Shown here: positions 9,985-17,389 of the stretch, one piece after another | Layout of the letters: each line of letters starts with the position of its first letter | Numbering within the stretch: position 1 is the first letter of the stretch | NCBI GenBank assembly: GCA_036506795.1 | Contig: DASXRC010000118.1 | Coordinates: 1-22,207 of the forward strand | DNA from: DASXRC01 sp036506795 | Lineage (GTDB): Bacteria; Actinomycetota; Actinomycetes; Mycobacteriales; Micromonosporaceae | DNA length: 22,207 nucleotides | Direction of reading: 5' to 3' | Position numbers and translations under genes: made by a program | The notes under the pieces: generated by a model | What the model was told of the DNA's origin: nothing | Seen by the model: the letters and a program-made list of their open reading frames with translations, nothing else | The model's database searches: none

Positions 9985-11382
9985 TCAGCGGTTCACCGTC
10001 AGGTCACGCGCCTCGGCGTACCGCTGCCGGACCTGCGGAGCGGCGGATGCCTCGTACCGCCGGACCTCGCCGGTGGTCCACGGGGGTGGCTCCGCGCCGC
10101 CCAGGGCGACCCAAGCGGCCTGGCGTGCCGCTCCGTTGGCGACGTACTCCCCCGGCGGAGGCACGAGGACCGGGCAGCCGAAGATGGTCGGCGCGATGTC
10201 GCGGACGGCCGCGGACCGGGCCCCGCCGCCGACCAGGATCACCCGTTGCGCGACCACGCCCTGGGCGACGAGCGCCTCGAGCCCGTCGGCCAACGCGCAC
10301 AGCATGCCCTCGACTGCGGCGCGGGCCAGGTGCGCAGGCGTCGCGTTGCGCAGCGTGAGCCCGTGCAGCGCGCCGGTCGATAGTGGACGGTTGGGAGTGC
10401 GCTCACCCTCCAGGTACGGCACTAGCACGAGCCCGTCGGCGCCGGCCGGCGCGGACAAGGCCAGGTGGGACAGCGCTGCGTGGTCGACGCCGAGCGTCGC
10501 GGCGGCGGCGTCGAGCACACGGGCCGCGTTGAGGGTGGCCACGAGCGGCAGGAAGCGGCCCGTCGCGTCGGCGAAACCGGCGACGTCGCCGGACGGGTCG
10601 GCCGCGGCGGTCTCCGCGACGCTGAACACCGTGCCGGACGTGCCGATTGACACGATCACGTCGCCTGGCAGCGCACCCACGCCCAGCGCGGCGGCGGCAT
10701 TGTCACCGGTGCCGGGGCCCAGCGCCGCGCCCATCGAGACCTCGCCGGCCGGCTCGGCCGGCCCTAGCACGACCGGTACCCGCGGCTCGCGACCGAAGGC
10801 GCGCCGGAGCAGGTCCGGCCGGTACCGTTCGGTGCGCGCCGACCAGTAGCCGGTGCCGCTCGCGTCGCCACGGTCGGTGCGCAGCGCGTCGGGTCGTCCG
10901 TCCTCGGTGGACAACCGCCAGGTCAGCCAGTCATGCGGCAGGCACACGGCCGCGGTGCGGCTGGCGTTGCCGGGCTCGTGGTCGGCGAGCCAGCGCAGCT
11001 TCGTCACGGTGAACGAGGCCACCGGGACGAGGCCGACCGCGTCCGCCCAGGCCTGCGGCCCGCCGAGCTCGTCGATGAGGTCGGCGGCGGCGCCGGCGGA
11101 CCGGGTGTCGTTCCACAGCAGAGCGGGCCGGACCACCCGACCTCCATCGTCGAGGCACACCATGCCGTGCTGCTGGCCGGCGACCGACACGGCGGCGATG
11201 TCCGCGAGCCCGCCGGCCTGGTCGAGCGCGTCGGCGAGGGCCAACCACCAGGCGTCCGGGTGCACCTCGGTGCCCTCCGGGTGTGCGGCGCGGCCCTCCC
11301 GCACGAGGGAGCCGGTTTCCGCGTCGCGCACGACCACCTTGCACGACTGGGTCGACGAGTCGACCCCGGCGACCAGCGCCAC
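9985..11382 (-). CDS. xylB: Xylulokinase
   Basis: A 465-residue FGGY-family kinase that phosphorylates D-xylulose to D-xylulose 5-phosphate for the pentose phosphate pathway. Visible: phosphate-1 loop 'AGVDSSTQSCKVVV' (5-18), SVAGQQHGMV (66-75), 'LLWNDTRS' (88-95), 'TDRGDASGTGYW' (169-180), GTGDNAAAALG (224-234) with the catalytic base Asp227, phosphate-2 'SIGTSGTVFSV' (245-255) and the adenosine motif ILVGGGARS near the C-terminus. The GTG at 11382 is chosen as the start because it lies one base after the xylA stop and gives the N-terminus expected for the family; the upstream open frame is antisense-like noise inside xylA. xylA and xylB are evidently co-transcribed and probably translationally coupled. 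Confidence 0.95.
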   Translation of the reverse strand: MALVAGVDSSTQSCKVVVRDAETGSLVREGRAAHPEGTEVHPDAWWLALADALDQAGGLADIAAVSVAGQQHGMVCLDDGGRVVRPALLWNDTRSAGAAADLIDELGGPQAWADAVGLVPVASFTVTKLRWLADHEPGNASRTAAVCLPHDWLTWRLSTEDGRPDALRTDRGDASGTGYWSARTERYRPDLLRRAFGREPRVPVVLGPAEPAGEVSMGAALGPGTGDNAAAALGVGALPGDVIVSIGTSGTVFSVAETAAADPSGDVAGFADATGRFLPLVATLNAARVLDAAAATLGVDHAALSHLALSAPAGADGLVLVPYLEGERTPNRPLSTGALHGLTLRNATPAHLARAAVEGMLCALADGLEALVAQGVVAQRVILVGGGARSAAVRDIAPTIFGCPVLVPPPGEYVANGAARQAAWVALGGAEPPPWTTGEVRRYEASAAPQVRQRYAEARDLTVNR

Positions 11383-11383
11383 C

Positions 11384-12568
11384 TCAGCCCCGCGCGCCGA
11401 GCACGTGCTCCACCGCGAGCTGGTTGAGCCGGACGAAGCCGTACCCACGCTCGGCCACCGTGTCCGGGTCGAAGTCCTCGTACGCGTCGCGGTCGGCCAG
11501 CAGGTCCCCGTACGTCTCCCCGTCGCCCAGGGTTGCGCGGGCCAGCTCGGCCACCTTGCTGGCGGCGAGCGCCTCCCGCACCTCGGGATCGGCACGGAAC
11601 GCGGCCGCGCGCTCCTTCAGCAGCAGGTACGTGGTCATGTTGGCCGCGGCGGAGGCCCAGACGCCGTCGATGTCCTCGGTGCGCGAGGGCTTGTAGTCGA
11701 AGTGCCGGGGCCCGTCGTACGCGGGACCGCCGGCCGGCCCGCCGAATTCGAGCAGATCCACGAGCGCGAACGCATTGAGCAGGTCACCGTGCCCGAAGAC
11801 GAGGTCCTGGTCGAACTTGATTCCGCGTTGGCCGTTCAGGTCGATGTGGAACAGTTTGCCGTGCCACAGCGCCTGCGCGATGCCGTGCGTGAAGTTCAGG
11901 CCGGCCATCTGCTCGTGGCCCACCTCCGGATTGACCCCGACCATCTCGCTGTGGTCCAGGCTTTCGATGAAGGCAAGGGCGTGCCCGACCGTCGGTAGCA
12001 GGATGTCCCCGCGCGGCTCGTTCGGCTTCGGTTCGAGCGCGAACCGAAGCTCGTAGCCGTTGTCGATCACGTACTGAGCCAGCGTGTCCACGGCCTCGCG
12101 GTACCGATCGAGGGCGGCCCGCACGTCCTTGGCGAGGTCGTACTCCGCGCCCTCCCGGCCGCCCCACATCACGTAGGTGCGGGCACCCAGCTCGGCCGCA
12201 AGGTCGACGTTGCGCATCACCTTGCGCAGGGCGAAGCGGCGGATCCGCCGGTCGTTGCTCGTGAAGGCGCCGTCCTTGAACACCGGGTGCGTGAACAGGT
12301 TCGTGGTCACCATCGGCACCACGAGGCCGGTCTCGTCAAGCGCCTTGCGGAATCGGCTCAGATGACCTTCCCGGGCAGCGTCGTCGGAGCCGAACGGCAC
12401 CACGTCGTCGTCGTGGAAGGTCACGCCGTACGCGCCGAGCTCCGCGAGCCGATGGACGGCCTCGACGGGGTCGAGCGGCGGCCGCGTCGGCTCGCCGAAC
12501 GGGTCGCGGGCCGGCCATCCCACCGTCCAGAGTCCGAACGTAAAGCGGTCCGTCGGGCTGGGTTTCAT
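11384..12568 (-). CDS. xylA: Xylose isomerase (Streptomyces type)
   Basis: A 394-residue TIM-barrel enzyme converting D-xylose to D-xylulose, and D-glucose to D-fructose. The active-site set is complete: Trp14, catalytic His52 and Asp55 (FHDDD), Trp135, Glu179 and Lys181 (EPKPNEPRGD), Glu215 and His218, Asp243, Asp253 and Asp255 (the second metal site), and Asp291 (HFDYKP). Compared from memory with the Streptomyces enzyme, there is a six-residue Gly/Pro/Ala insertion around residues 276-281, just before the last metal ligand. The ATG at 12568 has an excellent GGGGAGG ribosome-binding site with a 5-base spacer. It lies 37 bases after the alditol oxidase stop and one base before xylB. No xylose operator was recognised in the short gap. 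Confidence 0.97.
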   Translation of the reverse strand: MKPSPTDRFTFGLWTVGWPARDPFGEPTRPPLDPVEAVHRLAELGAYGVTFHDDDVVPFGSDDAAREGHLSRFRKALDETGLVVPMVTTNLFTHPVFKDGAFTSNDRRIRRFALRKVMRNVDLAAELGARTYVMWGGREGAEYDLAKDVRAALDRYREAVDTLAQYVIDNGYELRFALEPKPNEPRGDILLPTVGHALAFIESLDHSEMVGVNPEVGHEQMAGLNFTHGIAQALWHGKLFHIDLNGQRGIKFDQDLVFGHGDLLNAFALVDLLEFGGPAGGPAYDGPRHFDYKPSRTEDIDGVWASAAANMTTYLLLKERAAAFRADPEVREALAASKVAELARATLGDGETYGDLLADRDAYEDFDPDTVAERGYGFVRLNQLAVEHVLGARG

Positions 12569-12573
12569 CGCGG

Positions 12574-12580
12574 CCTCCCC
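12574..12580 (-). promoter_or_regulatory. Strong ribosome-binding site of xylA
   Basis: GGGGAGG on the minus strand, 5 bases before the xylA ATG. It is the best-matching Shine-Dalgarno site in the minus-strand run, so XylA is likely translated more strongly than its neighbours. Confidence 0.8.
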
Positions 12581-12605
12581 AATTCGTAGGTGCCTTTGAC
12601 GTTAT

Positions 12606-13868
12606 TTAACCCCTCGGTGCGGACGCGGGCGGAGACCAGCGATCGATGAGATCGTTGCGGAACGTGCCACGTGGGTCGTACGCCCGCATCAGGCCGGCGA
12701 AGTCCGGCAGCCGCTCGTAGACCCCCGCCAGGACCGCCGGACGCATGTCGAAAACCTTGCCCCAGTGCGGACGGGCCGCGAAGGGGGCCAGCCGGTCCTC
12801 GATGAGCCCGACGACGGGCTGCACGGCGGCGGCATCAGGCAGCCAGGTGAAGTGCACGGTGACGCTGTCGCGACCGTAGAAGGGGCTGAGCCACAGATCG
12901 TCCGCCGCGACCGTGCGGATCTCCGAAACCTGCAGGACCGGCGCGATCCGCGCCCGGATACCGTCGAGCGTGGCAAGCGCCTCGACCGCCCGGTCCCGCG
13001 GCACGGCGTACTCCGACTGGAGCTCGTCGCCGCTGCTCGGGGTGAACTCGAGGCGGAAGTGGGGCAGCCGCTCGTGCCAGGGCCCCGGCACACCGAGCTG
13101 CTCGGTGCAGTTGGCGGCCGACCCACCGCGGATCGGGTGTCGCGGGCCGTCGGCGCGGGTGGCGCCGAACCAGTCCCGCTCCGCCACAAACGTGCCGGCC
13201 AGGCACTTGAGCCACACCTGCGTGACGTCCGGCCCGGACCAGTCCGTGAACAGGCTCACGCTGTACGCGCCGGACATGATCTCATCGAAGTCGGTGTCGA
13301 TGCGGCCGCGCGGCAGGTCCTCGTACACATGCTGCTCCATCTCGAACGAGGGCACCACATCGACGGTCAGGCTGGTGACGATCCCGAGCGCCCCCAGCGC
13401 CACCACCGCGCCCGGGAATCGGCGGTCCGCCCGATCGAGGGTAACCAGGTCGCCGTCCGCGGTGACCATCGTCAACGCGGAGACCGCGGTCGCCAGGCTG
13501 CCGTTGCCGACGCCAGAGCCGTGGGTGCCGGTGGCGCACGCGCCCGCGACCGAGATGTGTGGCAGCGAAGCCAGGTTCCGCAGCGCGCAGCCGTGGCCCT
13601 CGAGGTAGGTGGCCAGCTCGCCGTAGCGAACCCCGGCGGCCACCCGCACCGCCATGCGGGTCGTATCGATGTCCATCATCGGTGGCAGGCCCGCGAGGCT
13701 GACGAGGTCGCCGCCGGTGTCCGCCAGTCGGTTGAACGAATGGCCGGTGCCCAGTGCGCGCACCCGGTCGCCGCCGGCCACGATGCGCCGCAGCTGTTCG
13801 ACCGAGGACGGTCGGTGCAGCTGGCGCGGACGGAACGCCACGTTGCCCGCCCAGTTGGTCAGTGCCAT
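12606..13868 (-). CDS. Alditol oxidase (FAD-dependent, xylitol/sorbitol oxidase)
   Basis: A 420-residue VAO-family flavoprotein that oxidises sugar alcohols at C1 to aldoses using O2, releasing H2O2; xylitol gives D-xylose and D-sorbitol gives D-glucose. The sequence matches Streptomyces coelicolor AldO throughout: GTGHSFN with His43 for covalent FAD attachment, NLASLPHISVAG (98-109) with Ser101, THGSGVGNGS (115-124), SEIRTVA with Glu316 and Arg318, HFTW with Thr341, and HWGKVF with Lys371. All substrate-binding residues known for AldO are therefore kept. No signal peptide is seen, so it acts in the cytoplasm. It is preceded by the sugar transferase gene (12-base gap) and followed by xylA, whose substrate is its product. 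Sugar 1,4-lactone oxidase is the alternative family, but the residue pattern favours alditol oxidase. Confidence 0.93.
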   Translation of the reverse strand: MALTNWAGNVAFRPRQLHRPSSVEQLRRIVAGGDRVRALGTGHSFNRLADTGGDLVSLAGLPPMMDIDTTRMAVRVAAGVRYGELATYLEGHGCALRNLASLPHISVAGACATGTHGSGVGNGSLATAVSALTMVTADGDLVTLDRADRRFPGAVVALGALGIVTSLTVDVVPSFEMEQHVYEDLPRGRIDTDFDEIMSGAYSVSLFTDWSGPDVTQVWLKCLAGTFVAERDWFGATRADGPRHPIRGGSAANCTEQLGVPGPWHERLPHFRLEFTPSSGDELQSEYAVPRDRAVEALATLDGIRARIAPVLQVSEIRTVAADDLWLSPFYGRDSVTVHFTWLPDAAAVQPVVGLIEDRLAPFAARPHWGKVFDMRPAVLAGVYERLPDFAGLMRAYDPRGTFRNDLIDRWSPPASAPRG

Positions 13869-13880
13869 CCGGGCAGGGTA

Positions 13881-15359
13881 TTAGTACGCCCCGCGCCGGC
13901 CCATCACCGCGCCGAAGGTCTTCCAGATGATGGCCAGGTCCGCGGCGAGCGACCAGTTCTCCACGTAGTAGAGGTCCAGCCGGATGCCGTCCTCAAAGGA
14001 CAGATCCGAGCGGCCGCTGACCTGCCACAGGCCGGTTATGCCGGGCTTCACGAGCAGGCGGCGCGCGATGTCGCCGTCGTAGTAGGCGACCTCGGTCGGC
14101 AGCGGCGGGCGCGGGCCGACGAGGCTCATGTGTCCGAGGAGGACGTTGAACAGCTGTGGCAGCTCATCCAGCGACCAGCTCCGCAGGAACCGGCCGACCC
14201 TGGTCACCCGCGGGTCGCGCCGCATCTTGAAGAGGAGGCCGTCGGTCTCGTTGCGCGCGACCAGGTGGGCGAGCATCACGTCGGCGTTGACGATCATCGT
14301 GCGGAACTTGAACACGCCGAACTCGCGGCCGCCCCGGCCCACCCGGATCTGTCGGAAGAAGATCGGTCGCCCGGTGTCGATCAGCACGGCGGCCGACAAG
14401 ATCAGGATCAGCGGTGCGAGCAGGATCACCGCGCACAGGGCGATCGTGCGATCGACCAGGCCCTTGACGAGCTTCCGGCCGCCGCGGAACTCGGGTGCCT
14501 CCACGTGGATGAGCGGCAGCCCGGCGACGGGTCTGGTGTGGATCCGTGGGCCGGCGACGTCCGTCAGCGCCGGGGCGAGCACGAGGTCGATCCCGGTGCC
14601 CTCGAGCTGCCAGCCGAGTCGACGTAGCCGCGTCGCGGTCAGCTCCCCCGACCCGGTGACCGCGATGGTGTCGGCCCCGTTCGCGATCGTCGCGTCGATG
14701 ACCGTGCGGAATGATCCGACGATCGGCACCCCGCCCAGCCGCTGCGCCTGCGGAGTCACCAGTGGCTCGGGCAGGCAGGCGCCGACCACCCGGTAACCGG
14801 CGTACGGCTCGCGCTGGAGTTGGCGTACCAGCTCCAGGACGTGGGCGCCGTCGCCCACGACCACCATCTGCCGGGACCAGCCGCGCCCCCGCGACCGCTG
14901 CCGATGGAGGTGCTTGCGAGTGGCGAACCGGGCCACGACCAGCCCCACCGTGCCCACCATGAACGAGATGCCGAGGAAGCCGCGCGCCACCCCGACGTCG
15001 ACGAGGTACCCGACGATCGCCACCGCGCCGGCCAGCCGGAGGCTAGCCCCGGCCACGCGGCGGTACTCGTCGGCGCCGTACCCGAGGTTCCGGCCGTCGT
15101 AGCAGCGCATGAGGCGCAGTGACCACAGCCACGCCAGCACGAGCCCGGCGGACACGACGCCGTACGGTATCTCCGATCCGAACGCCTGCTCGCCCTGGAA
15201 GCGCACCAGGTACCCGCTCGCGACGGCCAGGCAGATGACGAAGAAGTCGATGAAGGCAAGCCTCCGCGCGTACGCACGCTGCCGCGCCCGCGGATGGCTG
15301 ACCGCCGGGTGCGTCGCCGGCTCTACGCGTGCCGAAGACGTGAGGGTCGCGCTCGCCAC
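13881..15359 (-). CDS. Polyprenyl-phosphate sugar-1-phosphate transferase (exopolysaccharide priming enzyme)
   Basis: A 492-residue membrane enzyme of the WbaP/WcaJ type that starts polysaccharide repeat synthesis by moving a hexose-1-phosphate from a nucleotide sugar to undecaprenyl phosphate. Four hydrophobic segments (about 34-52, 66-82, 106-124, 130-146), a Rossmann-like region with 'MVVVGDGAHV' (165-174), a fifth membrane segment (303-327), then the catalytic domain: 'FFRQIRVGRGGREFGVFKFR' (334-353), SLDELPQL with the Asp398-Glu399 dyad (396-403), SLVGPRPPLPTEV (412-424) and KPGITGLWQVSGRS (438-451). The GTG at 15359 is chosen over an open-frame start 28 codons upstream because GGGAGG sits 4 bases before it and the upstream residues are Arg/Pro/Gly-rich. 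Donor sugar is unknown. It seems to lead the alditol/xylose genes with very short gaps, which is functionally odd. Confidence 0.92.
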   Translation of the reverse strand: MASATLTSSARVEPATHPAVSHPRARQRAYARRLAFIDFFVICLAVASGYLVRFQGEQAFGSEIPYGVVSAGLVLAWLWSLRLMRCYDGRNLGYGADEYRRVAGASLRLAGAVAIVGYLVDVGVARGFLGISFMVGTVGLVVARFATRKHLHRQRSRGRGWSRQMVVVGDGAHVLELVRQLQREPYAGYRVVGACLPEPLVTPQAQRLGGVPIVGSFRTVIDATIANGADTIAVTGSGELTATRLRRLGWQLEGTGIDLVLAPALTDVAGPRIHTRPVAGLPLIHVEAPEFRGGRKLVKGLVDRTIALCAVILLAPLILILSAAVLIDTGRPIFFRQIRVGRGGREFGVFKFRTMIVNADVMLAHLVARNETDGLLFKMRRDPRVTRVGRFLRSWSLDELPQLFNVLLGHMSLVGPRPPLPTEVAYYDGDIARRLLVKPGITGLWQVSGRSDLSFEDGIRLDLYYVENWSLAADLAIIWKTFGAVMGRRGAY

Positions 15360-15532
15360 CGATCCTCCCACCGAGGTTCGTGGCGGCCGGGGATACCGAA
15401 CGGCCGCGAGGCCCCCCGACCCGCGGCACACGCCACGCGGCACATAATCGACTACTCGGGGTCCGCGGGGCGACGTTGCGACGGAAAGTCGTCAGTTCGT
15501 GGCGTCCGGCGGCCAGGTGTGGGATCGCAGCG
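15360..15532. other. Intergenic gap, probable promoter region of the sugar transferase operon
   Basis: This is the only gap above 60 bp within the minus-strand run, 173 bp between the VWA gene and the sugar transferase. An AT-richer stretch (CGATTATGT on the minus strand, near 15448-15456) could be a -10 region. No clear -35, terminator hairpin or known operator was recognised. Confidence 0.4.
15364..15369 (-). promoter_or_regulatory. Ribosome-binding site that decides the sugar transferase start
   Basis: GGGAGG on the minus strand, 4 bases before GTG 15359. It supports that start over the longer open frame beginning at 15443. Confidence 0.75.
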
Positions 15533-17362
15533 TCAGCGCGTCGGACGCAGCGCGATGGCCTTGAGGAAGATGTCGCCGATCTTCGCCGGATCCGCGGTGA
15601 CGAACACCCCACCGCCGGTGGTCTTCGTGATTGGCTGGAGGACGGCAGGGCTCACGGCGTTCCCGATGCCGAGAATGATGACCTGGATCGGCCGCTTCGG
15701 ATCCATCGCCTTCTTCAGCTCGGCGATGAGTTGAGCCTGCGTGAGGCCGTTCGCGTCATAGTTGAGACCGTCGGTCAGCACGACGACCGAGTTGACCCGG
15801 CCCGGATCCCATCCCTGTTGGACGGTCCGGTACGCCGCGAGGATCGTGTCGTACAGGCCGGTGTCCCCCGAGGGCTTTGGCTGCACCCCGTCCAGGGCGG
15901 TCTCCAACTGAGCGCGCTGGCTGGAGAGCGGGCCGATCGGAACGAGCTGCCGGTAGTCCTGTTTGCCGACCAGCTCGGTGGAGAAGACCCAGAGCCCGAC
16001 CGCCCATGAGTCGTCGAACAGCTCCAGGCCGCGCCGGGCGGCCTCTCGCGTCACCTGGTCCCTCGTGGCGTTGCCCGCGGTCGGCACCTTCGTCAGCATC
16101 GAGCCGGATACGTCGACGACCGCGAGCATGCGGCCGGGCACCGTGACCGCGGTCCAGGTGGACAGCGCCCGGTCGACCACGGTCGGATCGGGGCCGCCCG
16201 CCGCCGTACCACCGGCACCGCTCGCGGACGGGGTCGGTGCCGTCGCCGCGGCGGCCGGCGACGTGCCACCGCGCGGCAACGCGAAGGCGGTGCCGGCCGA
16301 GCCGTCGCTGGCGCGCAGCCCGTCCGCCGCGAGCAGGTCCCGGAAGGTCGACGACACCAGCTGCGACCGCAGCTCGTCCGCCACGGTGGCGCGCGTCGGG
16401 TCGGTGCCCGGCAGCACCGTGTACGGGTAGTCGAGCGGCAGCGGCGCCGGGTCCAGGTAGAGCGCGGCCAGCGGGATCGGCGGCTCCGCCGCGTTGTAGG
16501 CGATGACGGCCTGCTCCGAGAGCGGAGCCGCGCTGAGCGCCGAGGCGATCGACGCCGGGTCGGTCGAGCGAGGGAACCGGGCGAGCAGGTCCTGCCGCAG
16601 CGCCGAACGGCCGGTCGCGAGGGCGCGCAGTGCGCCGGTCGTGACCTGTTGGGCGTTCGGTGCGGCGCTCGCCGCCGCGCCCAGCGCGAGCAGGCCGGAC
16701 AGTCCCGACGCGTCCCGGGTGGGCTCGACGATGCCGGCGTGGAGCTGAGCGTCTGTGGACATGTGCCCCAGCAGCTCGGCCCAGGTCAGCTTCTTGCCGG
16801 GCCAGCCCAGCCGGCTCGCGACCGGCTCGGGCATGGCGACCACCACCGGGCTGCGCGCGATCGACCGGGTGTCGCTGACAGTGAACCCAGGGGCCTGCGC
16901 CCGCAGCCGCATCAACCACGTCGAGGAGTCCGGCACCCAGACGTCGGGGATCCCGGTCGCACCGCTGGCCCTGCCGACCCCGCCCAGGGTCACGCCGTGT
17001 GCATCGGCGATCGCCGCGGTTACGTCCGCCGGGTCCTGCGCGGCGACGGTGACGGCCAGGCATCGGCCCTCGATCGCGGGGTCGTCCCGCCGCCACCGGG
17101 AGACGATCTTCTGCAGTGCCGGCGCGATCTCGGGCGCGGCCGCGACCGAAAGGCGGATCTCTCCCGTGCAGGCCGGCTTGGTCAGCTCCCGGTACGCGCC
17201 GACGCCGACCGCGGCTACGCAGAGTAACGCAACCACGACTGCGGTGGCGCGATAGCCGCGGAAGCGGTCGCGCTTGCGATGCCGGGCGGGCACAAGTCCC
17301 AATGTTTCGCCAAAGTGGCGACGCGTGCCAGGTACGTTCGGTCGAACGTTATCCCCCGTCAC
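15533..17362 (-). CDS. Membrane-anchored substrate-binding/VWA-domain protein
   Basis: A 609-residue exported two-domain protein. A basic N-terminus (residues 11-36) and one hydrophobic segment (about 38-57) suggest a signal anchor. Residues 65-385 look like an extracellular solute-binding fold ('EIRLSVAAAPEIAPALQKIV' opening, 'VWVPDSSTWLMRLR'). A Ser/Ala/Gly/Thr/Pro linker of about 25 residues follows, then a von Willebrand A domain with the MIDAS motif DVSGSM (Asp417, Ser419, Ser421), 'DSWAVGLWVFST' and 'VVLTDGLNYD'. VWA domains bind metal and protein or surface partners; this fusion recurs in actinomycetes with unknown role. The GTG start at 17362 has no good ribosome-binding site and the first codons contain a palindrome at 17334-17349, so a later start, for example GTG at 17293, is possible. 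It is transcribed divergently from the crotonase gene. Confidence 0.87.
   Translation of the reverse strand: MTGDNVRPNVPGTRRHFGETLGLVPARHRKRDRFRGYRATAVVVALLCVAAVGVGAYRELTKPACTGEIRLSVAAAPEIAPALQKIVSRWRRDDPAIEGRCLAVTVAAQDPADVTAAIADAHGVTLGGVGRASGATGIPDVWVPDSSTWLMRLRAQAPGFTVSDTRSIARSPVVVAMPEPVASRLGWPGKKLTWAELLGHMSTDAQLHAGIVEPTRDASGLSGLLALGAAASAAPNAQQVTTGALRALATGRSALRQDLLARFPRSTDPASIASALSAAPLSEQAVIAYNAAEPPIPLAALYLDPAPLPLDYPYTVLPGTDPTRATVADELRSQLVSSTFRDLLAADGLRASDGSAGTAFALPRGGTSPAAAATAPTPSASGAGGTAAGGPDPTVVDRALSTWTAVTVPGRMLAVVDVSGSMLTKVPTAGNATRDQVTREAARRGLELFDDSWAVGLWVFSTELVGKQDYRQLVPIGPLSSQRAQLETALDGVQPKPSGDTGLYDTILAAYRTVQQGWDPGRVNSVVVLTDGLNYDANGLTQAQLIAELKKAMDPKRPIQVIILGIGNAVSPAVLQPITKTTGGGVFVTADPAKIGDIFLKAIALRPTR
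17334..17349. promoter_or_regulatory. 16-bp inverted repeat between divergent genes
   Basis: ACGTTCG and CGAACGT arms of 7 bp flank GT. It lies 40-55 bp before the crotonase ATG and within the first codons of the VWA gene if that starts at 17362. It could be an operator serving both genes, and would then argue for a later VWA start. The order of half-sites is the reverse of an SOS box. Confidence 0.4.
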
Positions 17363-17389
17363 TGCCGTCGTAACGGAGAGTAGTCACAC

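Noticed and set aside
12765..14627. 620-codon plus-strand open frame
   Set aside because: It is antisense to alditol oxidase and the sugar transferase, both firmly identified, and its protein has low-complexity composition without domains.
17334..17349. SOS box (LexA site)
   Set aside because: The Gram-positive type needs CGAAC then GTTCG. Here the half-sites occur in the opposite order, GTTCG then CGAAC.
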